Positions 27,927-38,208 are shown, numbered from the stretch's first letter. The stretch: DNA of 64,000 nt from Chitinophaga sp. YR573 (GCF_900110995.1 NZ_FOJF01000002.1:744001-808000); one strand, 5' to 3'. The notes: generated by a model not told the origin, from the sequence alone. A program made the numbers and translations.

Positions 27927-28298
27927 ATGAAATTTAAAGTACTTATTTTGCTGGCTGTTGTATTCGCTGGCTGTAGCAGAAAAGCATCTACTGATCAAAA
28001 CTGTATCAAATACGCGAACGCCTACGTAACCGAGGTACAAAAATCTGCTAACAATAACCTCAGTGTATCTTTCCAGGTAAACAGCGGTTGTGGTCAGTTC
28101 AACAAGTTCATACAAAAGAGTGAAGGGAATACCCGTATCATCAAAGTGCAGGCAGTATATAAAGGATGTATGTGTACAATGGACATGCCCATAAGAACAA
28201 CTACCTATACATTCAAAGAAAGTGCCCCCGGAACATACTACCTGAAATTCCTCTCTGAAGAGAATAAATATATCATTGATACTGTTGTTATCAAATAA
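27927..28298 (+). CDS. Small lipoprotein, unknown function
   Basis: 123 residues. Lipobox VFAGC puts the lipidated Cys at residue 15. The mature part has a few further Cys residues (QNC, SGCG, KGCMC) and beta-rich sequence, with no family I recognise. The gene lies between the chitinase terminator and its own strong terminator, so it is a monocistronic unit. It is probably envelope-located. No link to chitin use beyond proximity is visible. Confidence 0.7.
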   Translation: MKFKVLILLAVVFAGCSRKASTDQNCIKYANAYVTEVQKSANNNLSVSFQVNSGCGQFNKFIQKSEGNTRIIKVQAVYKGCMCTMDMPIRTTTYTFKESAPGTYYLKFLSEENKYIIDTVVIK

Positions 28299-28300
28299 CG

Positions 28301-28334
28301 AAAGAGGGCATCAATTATTTTTGATGCCCTCTTT
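28301..28334. terminator. Strong bidirectional terminator
   Basis: A perfect 14-bp stem (AAAGAGGGCATCAA at 28301-28314 with its complement at 28321-28334) has a 6-nt loop. It separates the lipoprotein gene from the convergent FtsX-type permease gene and has a T run on the plus strand. Confidence 0.88.
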
Positions 28335-28366
28335 TCCTGGTATAAGTGATGAACTAAAAAACAATC

Positions 28367-30703
28367 TTAATCCGCTTTTAAACTCTTTACAGGATTCATC
28401 AATGCGGCCTTCACGCTTTGGAAGCTTACGGTTAGTATAGCAATACCTATTGTGAGGATAGCGGCCAGCACAAACATCCACCACTCGATATCGGTTTTAT
28501 AGGCGAAGCCCTGTAGCCACTGATTCATGACGTACCAGGAAACCGGGAACCCGATTAATAAAGCTATTGCGACGGGCTTTAAGATATCTGCAGAGAGTAA
28601 AGTGATAATGTCCGGAACAGAAGCTCCCAGTACTTTACGAACGCCTATTTCCTTGGTGCGTTGGGCTGCTGCAAATGTAGCCAGACCAAACAATCCCAGG
28701 CAGGAGATAAAGATCGCTAAGAATGCAAAATATACTGTTAGCTTGCTGACAATCTGTTCACTTTTATATAGCTTATCGAATTCCTGATCAGAGAAATGAT
28801 AGATGAAAGGAAATTTAGGATTTAATGTTTTACAGATATTTTCTAAACTGGCCAACGCTTGTTTTGCATTACTGGTACGTACCAGGATAGTTCCCCATTT
28901 GGGGTTAAGGTCCAGGCGTACAAAGAGAGGCTCAATAGCCTGATGCATGGAATTGAAATGGAAATCTTTCAGTACACCTATGATATTACCATTATGCTCA
29001 CTCCAGCTAAAAGGCTTGCCAACAGGATCTTTATACCCCATCTTTTTCACCGCAGTTTCATTTACGAGAAAAGCATTGGCATCCGTTCCAAAATCTTCAG
29101 AGAAGTCGCGACCCGCAACTAATGTAAGGCGCATCGTTTTTACGAAATCATAGCCCACTGCGGCATCAGAAAAAGAAACTTCCAGTGTGGGATCTTTTCC
29201 TTCCCAGCCAATACCACCTTTCTGATGACCAATCACCGTAGGGGATTCTCTCATCTTTGAAATAGAAAGAATACCTGGCATTTGTGCAGCCTCTTTTTTA
29301 AACAGGTCGTATTTGGTGATAAGGTCTCCTTCAATAGGTATATAAAGCAGGTTCTCCCTGTCATAACCAAGATTCTTCGTTTGTACATAGTTAATCTGGC
29401 GGTAGATAATGATCATACCTACAATCAGTATCACAGAAAAAGAAAACTGAAATACTACCAGGCTTTTCCTGAAGAACGTAGCCCCGGTACCTAATTTCAG
29501 ACTACCTTTTAAAACACGCAAAGGATTAAGAGAAGATAAAAATAAAGCAGGATAACTACCGGCAGTAAAACCGGTGAATATAAGTATACCCAGTAACGTT
29601 AGCCAGAAAAGAGGTTGTGTAACCGGCAATACTAAATGTTTGCCGGTGAAATTATTAAAGACAGGCAAAAGGAGTACTACCAGCAAAATAGCAATGATAA
29701 CAGAGATAAATGTAATCAGTATCGCTTCCCCTACAAACTGTGCTATCAGTGAAGAACGGACAGCCCCTACTACTTTCCGCACACCTACTTCTTTTGCACG
29801 TTGCGTAGAACGTGCGGTCGCCAGGTTCATAAAGTTGATACAGGCAATCAGCAGGATGAATAATGCCACAAGGCTAAAGAGATGCACGTATTCAATACGA
29901 CCGCCATCAATCTCCCCATTCTTAAAATTGGAATGAAGGTATTTCTCCCGATAAGGTTGTAAATACAGTTCCGTATACTGATCATATTTAGCAATAAATC
30001 TTTTTATTTTATCTGCTGTCTTAGCAGCATCAGCATCCTTACGTAACTGTATAAATGTAGAAGGACCTGTACTTGTCCAGGAATGTACCCATTCATTGTC
30101 CCTGGCATAATCCTGCCAGTTCCTGAGGAAATCAAATTGCTGGGAAGAGTTGGCCGGTAAGTTTTCAAAGACAGCAGTTACCTGTAAATCATCCTTATTC
30201 TCATAACGGATAATTTTACCGATCGCCTGTTCCGCACTTCCAAAAAACTGTTCTGCCATCTTACGGGATATACTAATGGTATTAGGTCCATTGGAAAGAG
30301 TTCCCTGCAAAAGAGGATAACTGAACATCCGAAGGAAATCAACGCTGGCAAAAGTACCATCAACTTTAAAGACCTTATCTTCCGCTTCAAATGTATACTG
30401 GTTATTTTGTTCCATACTACTGGCATATTCCACCTCTGGAATCGCCTTTTTGAGTTCCTCTGCCAATAACCCCTGGGTAAGGTAATTAGCCTCTGTTTTG
30501 CCATCATATGACCGCCTTTCGTATACCTGGAATAGCTGGTCCCCATTGGCATGAAAACCATCTATGCTGCGTTCATCCTGTACCCATAGCAGGATCAACA
30601 GGCTGCAGGTAAGCCCCAGTGCCAGTCCTGATATATTGATAAGAGAAAAGGCTTTGTTACGGATCAGATTCCGCCACGCTATTTTGATGTAGTTTCTGAG
30701 CAT
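28367..30703 (-). CDS. MacB/FtsX-type ABC transporter permease
   Basis: 778 residues. An N-terminal transmembrane helix (IAWRNLIRNKAFSLINISGLALGL) precedes a MacB-like periplasmic domain (about 40-250). Three helices form the first FtsX core (about 280-400, with ARSTQRAKEVGVRKVVGA). A second periplasmic domain and a second FtsX core (about 660-775, QRTKEIGVRKVLGAS) follow. The duplicated RTKEIGVRKVxGA cytoplasmic motif is diagnostic of the large duplicated FtsX permeases common in Bacteroidota. No ATPase gene is adjacent, so it must pair with a distant one. Such proteins act in mechanotransmission or export of peptides, lipids or drugs. Confidence 0.9.
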   Translation of the reverse strand: MLRNYIKIAWRNLIRNKAFSLINISGLALGLTCSLLILLWVQDERSIDGFHANGDQLFQVYERRSYDGKTEANYLTQGLLAEELKKAIPEVEYASSMEQNNQYTFEAEDKVFKVDGTFASVDFLRMFSYPLLQGTLSNGPNTISISRKMAEQFFGSAEQAIGKIIRYENKDDLQVTAVFENLPANSSQQFDFLRNWQDYARDNEWVHSWTSTGPSTFIQLRKDADAAKTADKIKRFIAKYDQYTELYLQPYREKYLHSNFKNGEIDGGRIEYVHLFSLVALFILLIACINFMNLATARSTQRAKEVGVRKVVGAVRSSLIAQFVGEAILITFISVIIAILLVVLLLPVFNNFTGKHLVLPVTQPLFWLTLLGILIFTGFTAGSYPALFLSSLNPLRVLKGSLKLGTGATFFRKSLVVFQFSFSVILIVGMIIIYRQINYVQTKNLGYDRENLLYIPIEGDLITKYDLFKKEAAQMPGILSISKMRESPTVIGHQKGGIGWEGKDPTLEVSFSDAAVGYDFVKTMRLTLVAGRDFSEDFGTDANAFLVNETAVKKMGYKDPVGKPFSWSEHNGNIIGVLKDFHFNSMHQAIEPLFVRLDLNPKWGTILVRTSNAKQALASLENICKTLNPKFPFIYHFSDQEFDKLYKSEQIVSKLTVYFAFLAIFISCLGLFGLATFAAAQRTKEIGVRKVLGASVPDIITLLSADILKPVAIALLIGFPVSWYVMNQWLQGFAYKTDIEWWMFVLAAILTIGIAILTVSFQSVKAALMNPVKSLKAD

Positions 30704-30810
30704 AGTAGCTCAAAGGTATAAATAGTGTGCCACTTTGTTAATGTATTAATTAGTAAGTAGTTATGGTGGTGTTAAGGGTGGGGTGTGTTCGTTTACGATA
30801 CAAATATTGT

Positions 30811-31209
30811 TCACTTTTGAACAAATCCTTCCAGCTCTTTCAGTGAAGAAGCGTTCAACGGTTTATTCAGGTACCTGCTTACGTAAGGATTCTTATTCGC
30901 TTTAAATTGGTCTTCTTCATGCATAGACGTTGTGAGCATCATAATAATACAGTTCTTCCTGATGATTTCAGGCAATGTATCATAGACATCCAGAAACTCA
31001 AAGCCATTCATCTCTGGCATCATTATATCCAGAAATATAAAATGAGGTAATTGCTCAGGAGAATCTTTCAATGATAATAAATAATCAAGACCTTCCTTCG
31101 CAGATTCAACACAAATAATTTCTTCAGAAAATGCATACTTTTTAAAAACTCTCTCAGCAATATATCTGTCAACAGGGTTATCATCAATGACCAATACTTT
31201 CTTGTACAT
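30811..31209 (-). CDS. Stand-alone receiver domain protein
   Basis: 132 residues, a single REC domain: acidic DD at residues 9-10, phospho-acceptor D61 in LDIMMPEMNG, Thr in LTTSM and Lys in LNKPL. It has no output domain. The gene directly upstream on the same strand is only the last part of a histidine kinase (31212-31472), so it appears to have lost its partner. It may now be served by another kinase or be on the way to loss. Confidence 0.88.
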   Translation of the reverse strand: MYKKVLVIDDNPVDRYIAERVFKKYAFSEEIICVESAKEGLDYLLSLKDSPEQLPHFIFLDIMMPEMNGFEFLDVYDTLPEIIRKNCIIMMLTTSMHEEDQFKANKNPYVSRYLNKPLNASSLKELEGFVQK

Positions 31210-31211
31210 AC

Positions 31212-31472
31212 TTATGAATTTGGGATATAAATAATGAATTCACTTCCTTCATCAGGACTGGATATCAAATTGATTGTACCATGAAGTTTAGTGACGGTTT
31301 CCTTTACAATATACAGTCCGAGACCTGAGCCAATGGAATTACCGGATACCCGGTAAAAAATGTCAAATACTTTTGATTGATTAATTTTATTAATGCCTAC
31401 ACCATTATCTTTATTTTCTGGTATATGATCTCCCGGATATTGCTCAACCTGTTGCTGTAAAAGCGTATTCAT
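31212..31472 (-). pseudogene. C-terminal remnant of a histidine kinase
   Basis: The frame (86 codons from ATG 31472, open further to 31631) encodes only the end of a GHKL ATPase domain: DNGVGI (G1 box), VFDIFYRV (F box) and GSGLGLYIVKE (G2 box), ending in EGSEFIIYIP. The HisKA domain and the N box with its Asn are absent, so it cannot work as a kinase. The frame upstream of codon 54 has no kinase similarity and runs into the end of the hybrid regulator gene (31568). It abuts the receiver gene at 31209 with a 2-bp gap, the spacing expected for an original kinase-receiver pair. Deletion of the 5' part is the simplest explanation. A short ATP-binding fragment that is still translated is possible. 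Confidence 0.7.
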
Positions 31473-31567
31473 ACTATAACGTGGATAACAAATAAAACGC
31501 CCGGATTGTTGACCAGGCGCAACTATTACATAGTATGAATTTAAAGTAAATAATTCAATATCAATGA

Positions 31568-34500
31568 TCAGCCTGCCTTTACCTTCTTGAGATGAACACT
31601 GGGAGGGACTCCAAACTGCGCCTTGAAGCATTTGCTGAAATAAAAGGGATCATTCATCCCTACTTTATACGCTACTTCTGCAATGGTATAATCCCCGGTA
31701 TTCAATAACTCCGATGCTTTTTTCACCCTTACCAGCCGGATATATTCATTGGGAGAATAGCCTGTGAGTCCTTTGATCTTCTTAAAGAATAAGGTACGGC
31801 CAAGTTTCATGGCAGCGGCAAATTCATCTACAGAGAACTGCGGGTTATCGATATTCCTGTCTATGATCTGGTTCAGCTTATCCAGGAATTGCTGGTCGGC
31901 TTCATTCTCTGAGATATGTACAGTGAAGAATCCCGGATCATTGGCAAAGCGTTTACGGATCTTTTCCCGCTGTTCAATAATGCGGATGATATTGGTGAGC
32001 AGAAAGCGGATGCTGAAGGGTTTGGTAATATAGGCATCTGCACCGGCATCAATGCCTTTTAGCTGATGTTCCCCGGAAGATAAGGCCGTCAACAGCACTA
32101 CGGGGATGTGGCAGGTCTGGAATTCACTGCGGATGCGCTGAACGATTTCTAATCCGTTCATCTCGGGCAACATTACATCACATACTACCAGGTCCGGAGC
32201 CAGGGCAATAGCCTGTGCTAGTCCTTCGCGGCCATTATTGGCTGTATGAATGTGGAAATAACGGCTTAATGAAGTACTGAGGTACTCGCAGATATCAGGG
32301 TTATCTTCTATAATTAACAGGTGATATTTGGAACTGGGTATTGGCAGATCTTCTGTTTCGTTGATATAAGGAGCTGGTATGTTCACGGCCGTCATATCCG
32401 GACTTACTATCTCTTCTGCCGTATATTCATTTGTTATAGGTAAAGTAATGGTGAATGTAACACCTGCATCGTGGTTATTATGGAAAGAGATGGTACCCTT
32501 ATGCAGTTCTGCCAGTTCTTTGGTAAGAGATAAACCTATGCCTGTTCCCGTAGGAGAGAAGTTCAGTTGTGTGAACTTCTGAAATACCAGGTGTTGTTTG
32601 GCAGGAGGGATAGAAATACCTGAATCGGATACATGGATTTGTAGTTCATCTCCCACCTTTATCTGCACTACTATATGTCCACCCGCAGGAGTGAATTTGT
32701 GTGCATTGGAAAGCAGATTGTATAACATTTTATCCAGCTTATTAACATCTGCAAACATATAATAAGAAGGCACGTTGCTATGGAACTGAAGAGAGATTTG
32801 TTTTTGTGCTGCCTGTTCTGTGAAGCCATCATAGATATCTTTCAGAAAGGCAATGACATCCGTTTGTTGTACCCGTAACTGCATGCGCTTGTGCTGAATC
32901 TTGCGGAAGTCCAGGAGCTGGTCTGCGAGTCGCATGAGATACGTTACATGTTTCTGCATCATGTGCAGGTGTTTACCGGGCGTCATACTTTCCATTGCAC
33001 TCATGATCAGCGACAGGGGGGTACGGAATTCGTGAGAGATATTGGTAAAGAAGTTGAGTTTGTACTCTGTTAATTGCTGTTCCAGTTCAACGGCATGTTG
33101 TAAACGTGTAATACGTTTGGTTACATAACGGATGCCCAGGATCAACGCCGTCAAAACTAATAAATATAATAGGATGGCCAGGTTAGAGCGCCAGAAGGGC
33201 GGAAGTACCGTAATCTGTATGCTGGCTTCCCGTTTACTCCAGGTACCATCATCATTGGTGCCTCTTACGCGGAATGTGTATTTCCCCGGAGGAAGATTCC
33301 TGTAAGTAGCGATATTATAGCTGGATGGGGTATTCCATTCATCTTCATATTTATCCAGGATGTAAGTATATTTATTCTGTTGTGGATTTTTAAATGCCAG
33401 TGAAGCAAACTCAATGCTGAATATTTTTTGTCCGGGTTCTAAGGTAATCTCCCCGGTAGCATTCACACGTTGATTACCGGCGATATTAAACCCTGTAAGG
33501 ATCACCGGGGCATCAGCGCTAACCGTTTTTAGTTGTTCCGGATAAAAGCCGTAAAAGCCATTTAAACTACCCATTAACAGCTGTCCGTTGTGTGTACGGA
33601 AACAGGAGGCTTCGGAAAAGAGATTGCCCAGTGTGTTATTGGCAAAGTAGAAGATTTCAAAAGTACTTTTCTCAGGATTAAAACGGGTAAGACCATTTTC
33701 TGTACTGATCCATAGATTGCCCTGTAAATCTTCCAGCATACCGTTTACGATATCATGAGAGAGGCCCTGTTGTGTGGTGTACGTAGTGAAGGTCCTCGTT
33801 TTGGGTTTAAAACGGCTGAAACCACCACCGGTAGTACCTATCCAGATACGTCCCTTATGATCTTCACAGAGGGTTTTAATTTCATTACCCGGACTATAAG
33901 TAGTAAAAGCAGTATTGCTTCTCAGCAAAGCTTCGGGGTCAAAGACCAATAAACCGTTATTGGTACCTGCCCATATACGATTGTCTTTGTCCTGTAGCAG
34001 GCAGCGTATATACACAGGTGTTTCATTGCTGTTAAAGAATTGCCGGAAAGAGATATTGTTACCGCCTTTGTAAACGGCCATGTGCAGGCCACTGCCAAAG
34101 GTGCCTATCCACATACGTTGCTGCTTGTCCTGCATAATGGTGTATACCAGCCGGTTTGCATTGCTGCTGGTATCTCCCGGTGGCAGTTCAAAATGCCTGG
34201 CTGATTGCTGTAGTGAATCGCGGTGAACGATGTATAATCCGTTCCCTTTGGTCCCTATCCACAGATATCCTTTTGTATCTTCTGTAATACAATAGATATT
34301 GGAGCATTGTCCTGGCAGCAGATGTTCCAGAGAACGGATTTTTTCCAGTTTACTGTTATACAGGTATAAGGCCCCGTTGCGGGTACTTACCCAGATACGG
34401 TTGTAGCTGTCTTCGTAAATAGTTTTGATACTATTGATGGTATACCTGCCGGATGATTCATCTTCAGGAAATATATGCGTTACGTTGAGTGACTGTGGAA

Positions 34501-35677
34501 CAAGTTTATTCAGCCCTGTATGTTCAGCGCCCACCCATATCAGTCCGGAGCGGTCTTGTAATATGCTGAGTAAATAGTTTGAGCTTAGGCCGGTGCTTTT
34601 ATCAGGAGTAGAAGAGAAGTGCTGTAAATTACCGCTTACTTTATCAAAGCAATATAAACCTCCGCCATAAGTAGAGATCCATGTATGATGTTTATTATCT
34701 GCAGAGAAAGCATAACGGCAATCATCTATCAAACGTATTACAGCAGCAGGTATCAGTTCCAGGCGAGTGGCCTTTTGTATGGCCGCATCGTAATACCAGA
34801 CAACGCCTGTATGGTTATTGATCCAGATGCCTTTTTCCTGATCCGTGATAATATCGATATGACCAGTGATTTCATCTTTTAGCAGAGGAGATGTTTGTCC
34901 GGATATGAGATCTGCTATATATACACCGGATTGCTGTGTACCTAATAACAGGCGTGAGTTGGGCAGCAATGCAGCATTTGTAATATGCTCAGGCGTTACA
35001 AAATGTTGCCCGTTAAGGGTGAATATACCATTTTGACGGGTGATGAAATAGACCTGTTGCTGATCTTTGATGGCTTGTATGTAGTTACCCTTGCCTGCAT
35101 CAGCTAAAGCTCCATTATCTAAACGGAATAAACCGCTGGTAGTACCTATCCAGATACCTTTATCTTCAAATATAAAGTTAACCTGTTTGTTATAAGTATG
35201 GGTGATGAAGTGCTGTCGTTTTTTCTGAATATGCAGACTGCCATTTGCCTTACCATATAACCAGATATCCCCGTTGGAAGCCTCAAAGAAGTGATCATAA
35301 TTTTTTACCAGGGAATCGGGCTGATATTCCAGGAAAGTTTCTTTTTCAGGATCAAAGCAGTGGAATCTGCCTTCCGCTGTTTTAACCCATATTAGTCCCC
35401 GTTTATCTTCATGGAGTTCTCTGATTCTGTTATCACTGATGCCATTAGGTCTGTATACGATGAATTTACGCCCATCGTAACGGTTAAGCCCGTTGAGGGT
35501 GCCTATCCATATAAAACCCTTTTTGTCCTGTAAAAGGCAGCGTACGGTATTCTGGGAAAGGCCTTCATGAGTGGTCAGTTGTTCCAGCCGGATGTTGTCA
35601 GGATCGGAAGGAGCCAGTGCATAGGAATGCCCTGCCAAAAGCAGCAGGCAGCTAAGTAGCCATTGGTGCAGTCGCAT
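31568..35677 (-). CDS. Hybrid two-component regulator (HTCS, SusR-like) of the GH31/GH2/SASA locus
   Basis: 1369 residues combining sensor, kinase and DNA-binding protein. A signal peptide covers about residues 1-20. Two seven-bladed propellers follow (repeats such as DKKGFIWIGTLNGLNRYDG and EDTKGYLWIGTKGNGL), then a Y_Y_Y domain (about 740-805) and a transmembrane helix (about 820-840). HisKA carries H882 in ISHEFRTPLS. The HATPase has NLLSNAHKFT, DSGISI (slightly altered G1) and GTGIGLSL. A REC domain with VVCDVMLPEMNG and TKPF is followed by a C-terminal AraC-type HTH (about 1270-1365). Such proteins bind an oligosaccharide in the periplasm and activate their own utilisation locus. It is divergent from GH31 and probably acts at the boxes at 35804-35879 and 42581-42615. 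Confidence 0.96.
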   Translation of the reverse strand: MRLHQWLLSCLLLLAGHSYALAPSDPDNIRLEQLTTHEGLSQNTVRCLLQDKKGFIWIGTLNGLNRYDGRKFIVYRPNGISDNRIRELHEDKRGLIWVKTAEGRFHCFDPEKETFLEYQPDSLVKNYDHFFEASNGDIWLYGKANGSLHIQKKRQHFITHTYNKQVNFIFEDKGIWIGTTSGLFRLDNGALADAGKGNYIQAIKDQQQVYFITRQNGIFTLNGQHFVTPEHITNAALLPNSRLLLGTQQSGVYIADLISGQTSPLLKDEITGHIDIITDQEKGIWINNHTGVVWYYDAAIQKATRLELIPAAVIRLIDDCRYAFSADNKHHTWISTYGGGLYCFDKVSGNLQHFSSTPDKSTGLSSNYLLSILQDRSGLIWVGAEHTGLNKLVPQSLNVTHIFPEDESSGRYTINSIKTIYEDSYNRIWVSTRNGALYLYNSKLEKIRSLEHLLPGQCSNIYCITEDTKGYLWIGTKGNGLYIVHRDSLQQSARHFELPPGDTSSNANRLVYTIMQDKQQRMWIGTFGSGLHMAVYKGGNNISFRQFFNSNETPVYIRCLLQDKDNRIWAGTNNGLLVFDPEALLRSNTAFTTYSPGNEIKTLCEDHKGRIWIGTTGGGFSRFKPKTRTFTTYTTQQGLSHDIVNGMLEDLQGNLWISTENGLTRFNPEKSTFEIFYFANNTLGNLFSEASCFRTHNGQLLMGSLNGFYGFYPEQLKTVSADAPVILTGFNIAGNQRVNATGEITLEPGQKIFSIEFASLAFKNPQQNKYTYILDKYEDEWNTPSSYNIATYRNLPPGKYTFRVRGTNDDGTWSKREASIQITVLPPFWRSNLAILLYLLVLTALILGIRYVTKRITRLQHAVELEQQLTEYKLNFFTNISHEFRTPLSLIMSAMESMTPGKHLHMMQKHVTYLMRLADQLLDFRKIQHKRMQLRVQQTDVIAFLKDIYDGFTEQAAQKQISLQFHSNVPSYYMFADVNKLDKMLYNLLSNAHKFTPAGGHIVVQIKVGDELQIHVSDSGISIPPAKQHLVFQKFTQLNFSPTGTGIGLSLTKELAELHKGTISFHNNHDAGVTFTITLPITNEYTAEEIVSPDMTAVNIPAPYINETEDLPIPSSKYHLLIIEDNPDICEYLSTSLSRYFHIHTANNGREGLAQAIALAPDLVVCDVMLPEMNGLEIVQRIRSEFQTCHIPVVLLTALSSGEHQLKGIDAGADAYITKPFSIRFLLTNIIRIIEQREKIRKRFANDPGFFTVHISENEADQQFLDKLNQIIDRNIDNPQFSVDEFAAAMKLGRTLFFKKIKGLTGYSPNEYIRLVRVKKASELLNTGDYTIAEVAYKVGMNDPFYFSKCFKAQFGVPPSVHLKKVKAG

Positions 35678-35803
35678 AACGTTTCTCTTTGCCGGCCTGT
35701 GGATACCGGATGGAATTTATAAAGTATTCATTCTTATCTATCAGCAATATAAATAAATAGAATGAGAAGACCTTCCTATAGTGTCATATGTACACTACCC
35801 TGC

Positions 35804-35906
35804 ACATTTTTCCAGTGATTTGTCAATTTTTCCATGTTCTGGTTACATTTTTACAGGCATTTTTACAATCCTCCATTGTAATAACAGAGATGGAGCAATA
35901 TTTTTG
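35804..35906 (+). promoter_or_regulatory. Promoter and operator array of the GH31 operon
   Basis: Repeats of ACATTTTTCCA type lie at 35804-35814, 35824-35834, 35845-35855 and 35857-35867, with steps of 20, 21 and 12 bp. They are followed by ATCCTCCATTGT (35868-35879), which overlaps a -33-like ATTG (35875-35878). Twenty bp later comes TATTTTTG (35899-35906), a perfect -7. The same 12-mer at the same distance occurs before the SusCD unit (42604-42642). Confidence 0.65.
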
Positions 35907-35930
35907 AGCATCCAACAGATAACCACGTTT

Positions 35931-38207
35931 ATGATCAGGTCTGCTTTACTTTTTTTGCTTATTATAGTTTCATTTAATGTACATGCACAACAAACCTATC
36001 AGATTTCCGGCCTTCGCCTGGAATTCTGTACACCTTATATGTTCAGGGTGAGTGAGAAGAATGCCCTGAACGAACCCTGGATGGTAACCCGTTATAACTG
36101 GGATTCGGTGGAAGTTAAAATTATGGAGGAGGATAAACAGGTGAGTCTGCAAACGAGCGCTTTGAAAGTGGTGATACACAAGCCATCTTTAAATATTGAT
36201 GTATATAGTGAAGATGGACGTTTGTTATCTGCTGAGAATAGTAGTTGTCATAAACAACTGCAACCCGATGAACATTTCTTTGGTTTTGGGGAAAGGATGG
36301 ATTTCCTGGATCAGCGGGGTAAAAAGGTAGCCCTGAATGTAGGCCGGGGGACTGGCACGCCGCACGCTGTTGGTGCGTATAACGTACTGGCAGCTAATTA
36401 CAGCCCTGTTCCGTTTTTCATGAGTACCAAAGGATACGGTATCTTCCTGCATACTTCTTATGCTTCATCCTGGGACATGGGGAATACCAAAGCGGATGAA
36501 TATAGTTTCAGTGCTGCTGAAGGTCCTTTGGATTATTATTTCATTTATGGCCCCCGCTTTAACGCCATCCTCGAACAATATACTTTATTGACCGGTCGTT
36601 CTCCGCTGTTGCCTGAATTTGCGTTTGGTCTGCATGCAGGTACTTATAGCGGTGGTACCTGGGGATACGAGCAGGCCACTTCCGTTGCTTATGTACTGGA
36701 ACTGGCCCGTCGATTCCGCGAGATGGGCATTCCTGTCGATATACTGTTCCTGGATTCTACCTGGCGTTTATTTGGCAAGAAAGGGGGCAAAGGGGCTACT
36801 TCGTTTGAATGGAGGGAGACCTTTCATAACCCCAAAGGGATGTTTGACAGCCTGTATGCCATGCATTTTAATATGGTAGGACTGCATATCCGTCCACGGT
36901 TGGATAATGGCAACCGTTTCCGTTTGCTGGATAGTGCTGCTGCATTAGGTTATACTTATCCGGAAAAAGATAACCCGGGAGAGTTCGTTAACTTCTTTGA
37001 TACCACTGCCGTAAACTGGTGGTGGGAACATGCCGCTACTAAAGTAGCAGGTATCGGCGCCAAGTTCTTTAAAACAGATGAAGGCAGTGCTTTTGGCGCA
37101 CTGGCTAATGAGAGTAATAAAACCGGGCCTTCCGGACCGGAAGCACAACGCCTGCATAACATCTTCCCATTAGCATATGCGAAAGCTGCCTATGAGAAGT
37201 TTGCGGCGTTTAACCACTTGCGTGGCATGAATCACACCCGCGAAGGGTATGCGGGTATCCAGCGTTTCCCTTTCATTTTTGCGGGCGACTGGCCCAGTGA
37301 ATGGCAGTACTTCGAGCCAGTTATCAAAGCAGGACTGAATATCGGTTTGTCCGGTGTGGGTTACTGGGCGCATTGTATGGGTGGTTTTGAACATGCCGCA
37401 GACCCCGAGTTGTACATCCGCTGGTGCCAGTTTGGGATGTTGAGCCCTGTGGCGATGGTATTCGGGATGGATCATCCCGGGTATAAAGAACCCTGGCATT
37501 ATGGGAAGGAAGCCCAGGAGAACTTTAAGAAGTATGATGAACTGCGTTACAGCCTGTTGCCTTATTTATATTCCAATGCTTATGAAATGTATCAGACAGG
37601 TACACCGCTGATGCGGGCGCTGGTGCTGGAATACCAGGATGATCCTAATGTTTATAATATCACAGACCAGTATTTATTGGGCAGCAGTATCATGGTATGT
37701 CCGGTTACACAGAAAGGCGCTGTTACGAGGGTGGTGTATCTGCCTGCCGGGAAATGGATTGACTACTGGACAGGTGAAACATATGAAGGACGCAGGTATC
37801 TGAATGCACTGTCTCCGCTGGATAAACTGCCCATTTATATAAAAGCGGGAAGCATCATACCTACTCAACAGGTGCAGCAGTATGTGGGGCAGTTGAAGAA
37901 AGAGAAGATCACTTTTGATATTTATCCATCTGCCCATGGCAGTTTTAATTTATATACAGATGATGGTAAAAGTATGGATTATCAGAATGGGGAATATACG
38001 CTTACGCAAATTACCTGTGATACAAATGGTAAAATTCATATAGCCGCTCCAGTAGGGAAATATCATTCATCGCTAAAAACATTTACATTGAAGATTCATA
38101 CGGCAAAGCCTGTGATTCAGCATAACTGGCAATATGATGAACAGGCAAAATGTTTGTATATCAGTGATATCCCTGCTGATAAAGAAAGTACGATAGAAAT
38201 AAACTGA
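35931..38207 (+). CDS. Secreted GH31 alpha-glycosidase
   Basis: 758 residues from ATG 35931. The frame is open from 35781, but 35931 is the right start because it begins a signal peptide (to about residue 19, NVHAQ) and the promoter lies inside the longer frame. The GH31 barrel shows FGFGERMD, the nucleophile D383 in FFKTDEGS and the acid/base D453 in AGDWPSEW. The C-terminal beta domains include LLGSSIMVCPV and WIDYWTGETYEG. The nucleophile motif differs from the common alpha-glucosidase form (WxDMNE) and is nearer to alpha-xylosidases and related branches, so an alpha-xyloside or alpha-galactoside is a reasonable guess. It is the first gene of GH31-GH2-SASA, with 1 bp to the next gene. Confidence 0.93.
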   Translation: MIRSALLFLLIIVSFNVHAQQTYQISGLRLEFCTPYMFRVSEKNALNEPWMVTRYNWDSVEVKIMEEDKQVSLQTSALKVVIHKPSLNIDVYSEDGRLLSAENSSCHKQLQPDEHFFGFGERMDFLDQRGKKVALNVGRGTGTPHAVGAYNVLAANYSPVPFFMSTKGYGIFLHTSYASSWDMGNTKADEYSFSAAEGPLDYYFIYGPRFNAILEQYTLLTGRSPLLPEFAFGLHAGTYSGGTWGYEQATSVAYVLELARRFREMGIPVDILFLDSTWRLFGKKGGKGATSFEWRETFHNPKGMFDSLYAMHFNMVGLHIRPRLDNGNRFRLLDSAAALGYTYPEKDNPGEFVNFFDTTAVNWWWEHAATKVAGIGAKFFKTDEGSAFGALANESNKTGPSGPEAQRLHNIFPLAYAKAAYEKFAAFNHLRGMNHTREGYAGIQRFPFIFAGDWPSEWQYFEPVIKAGLNIGLSGVGYWAHCMGGFEHAADPELYIRWCQFGMLSPVAMVFGMDHPGYKEPWHYGKEAQENFKKYDELRYSLLPYLYSNAYEMYQTGTPLMRALVLEYQDDPNVYNITDQYLLGSSIMVCPVTQKGAVTRVVYLPAGKWIDYWTGETYEGRRYLNALSPLDKLPIYIKAGSIIPTQQVQQYVGQLKKEKITFDIYPSAHGSFNLYTDDGKSMDYQNGEYTLTQITCDTNGKIHIAAPVGKYHSSLKTFTLKIHTAKPVIQHNWQYDEQAKCLYISDIPADKESTIEIN

Positions 38208-38208
38208 C

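Noticed and set aside
31473..31631. First 53 codons of the longer frame of the kinase remnant
   Set aside because: No kinase similarity, and it overlaps the end of the hybrid regulator gene on the same strand; counted as chance extension.
35781..35930. Longer N-terminus for the GH31 gene
   Set aside because: This part contains the promoter and operator repeats, and the start at 35931 gives a clean signal peptide.
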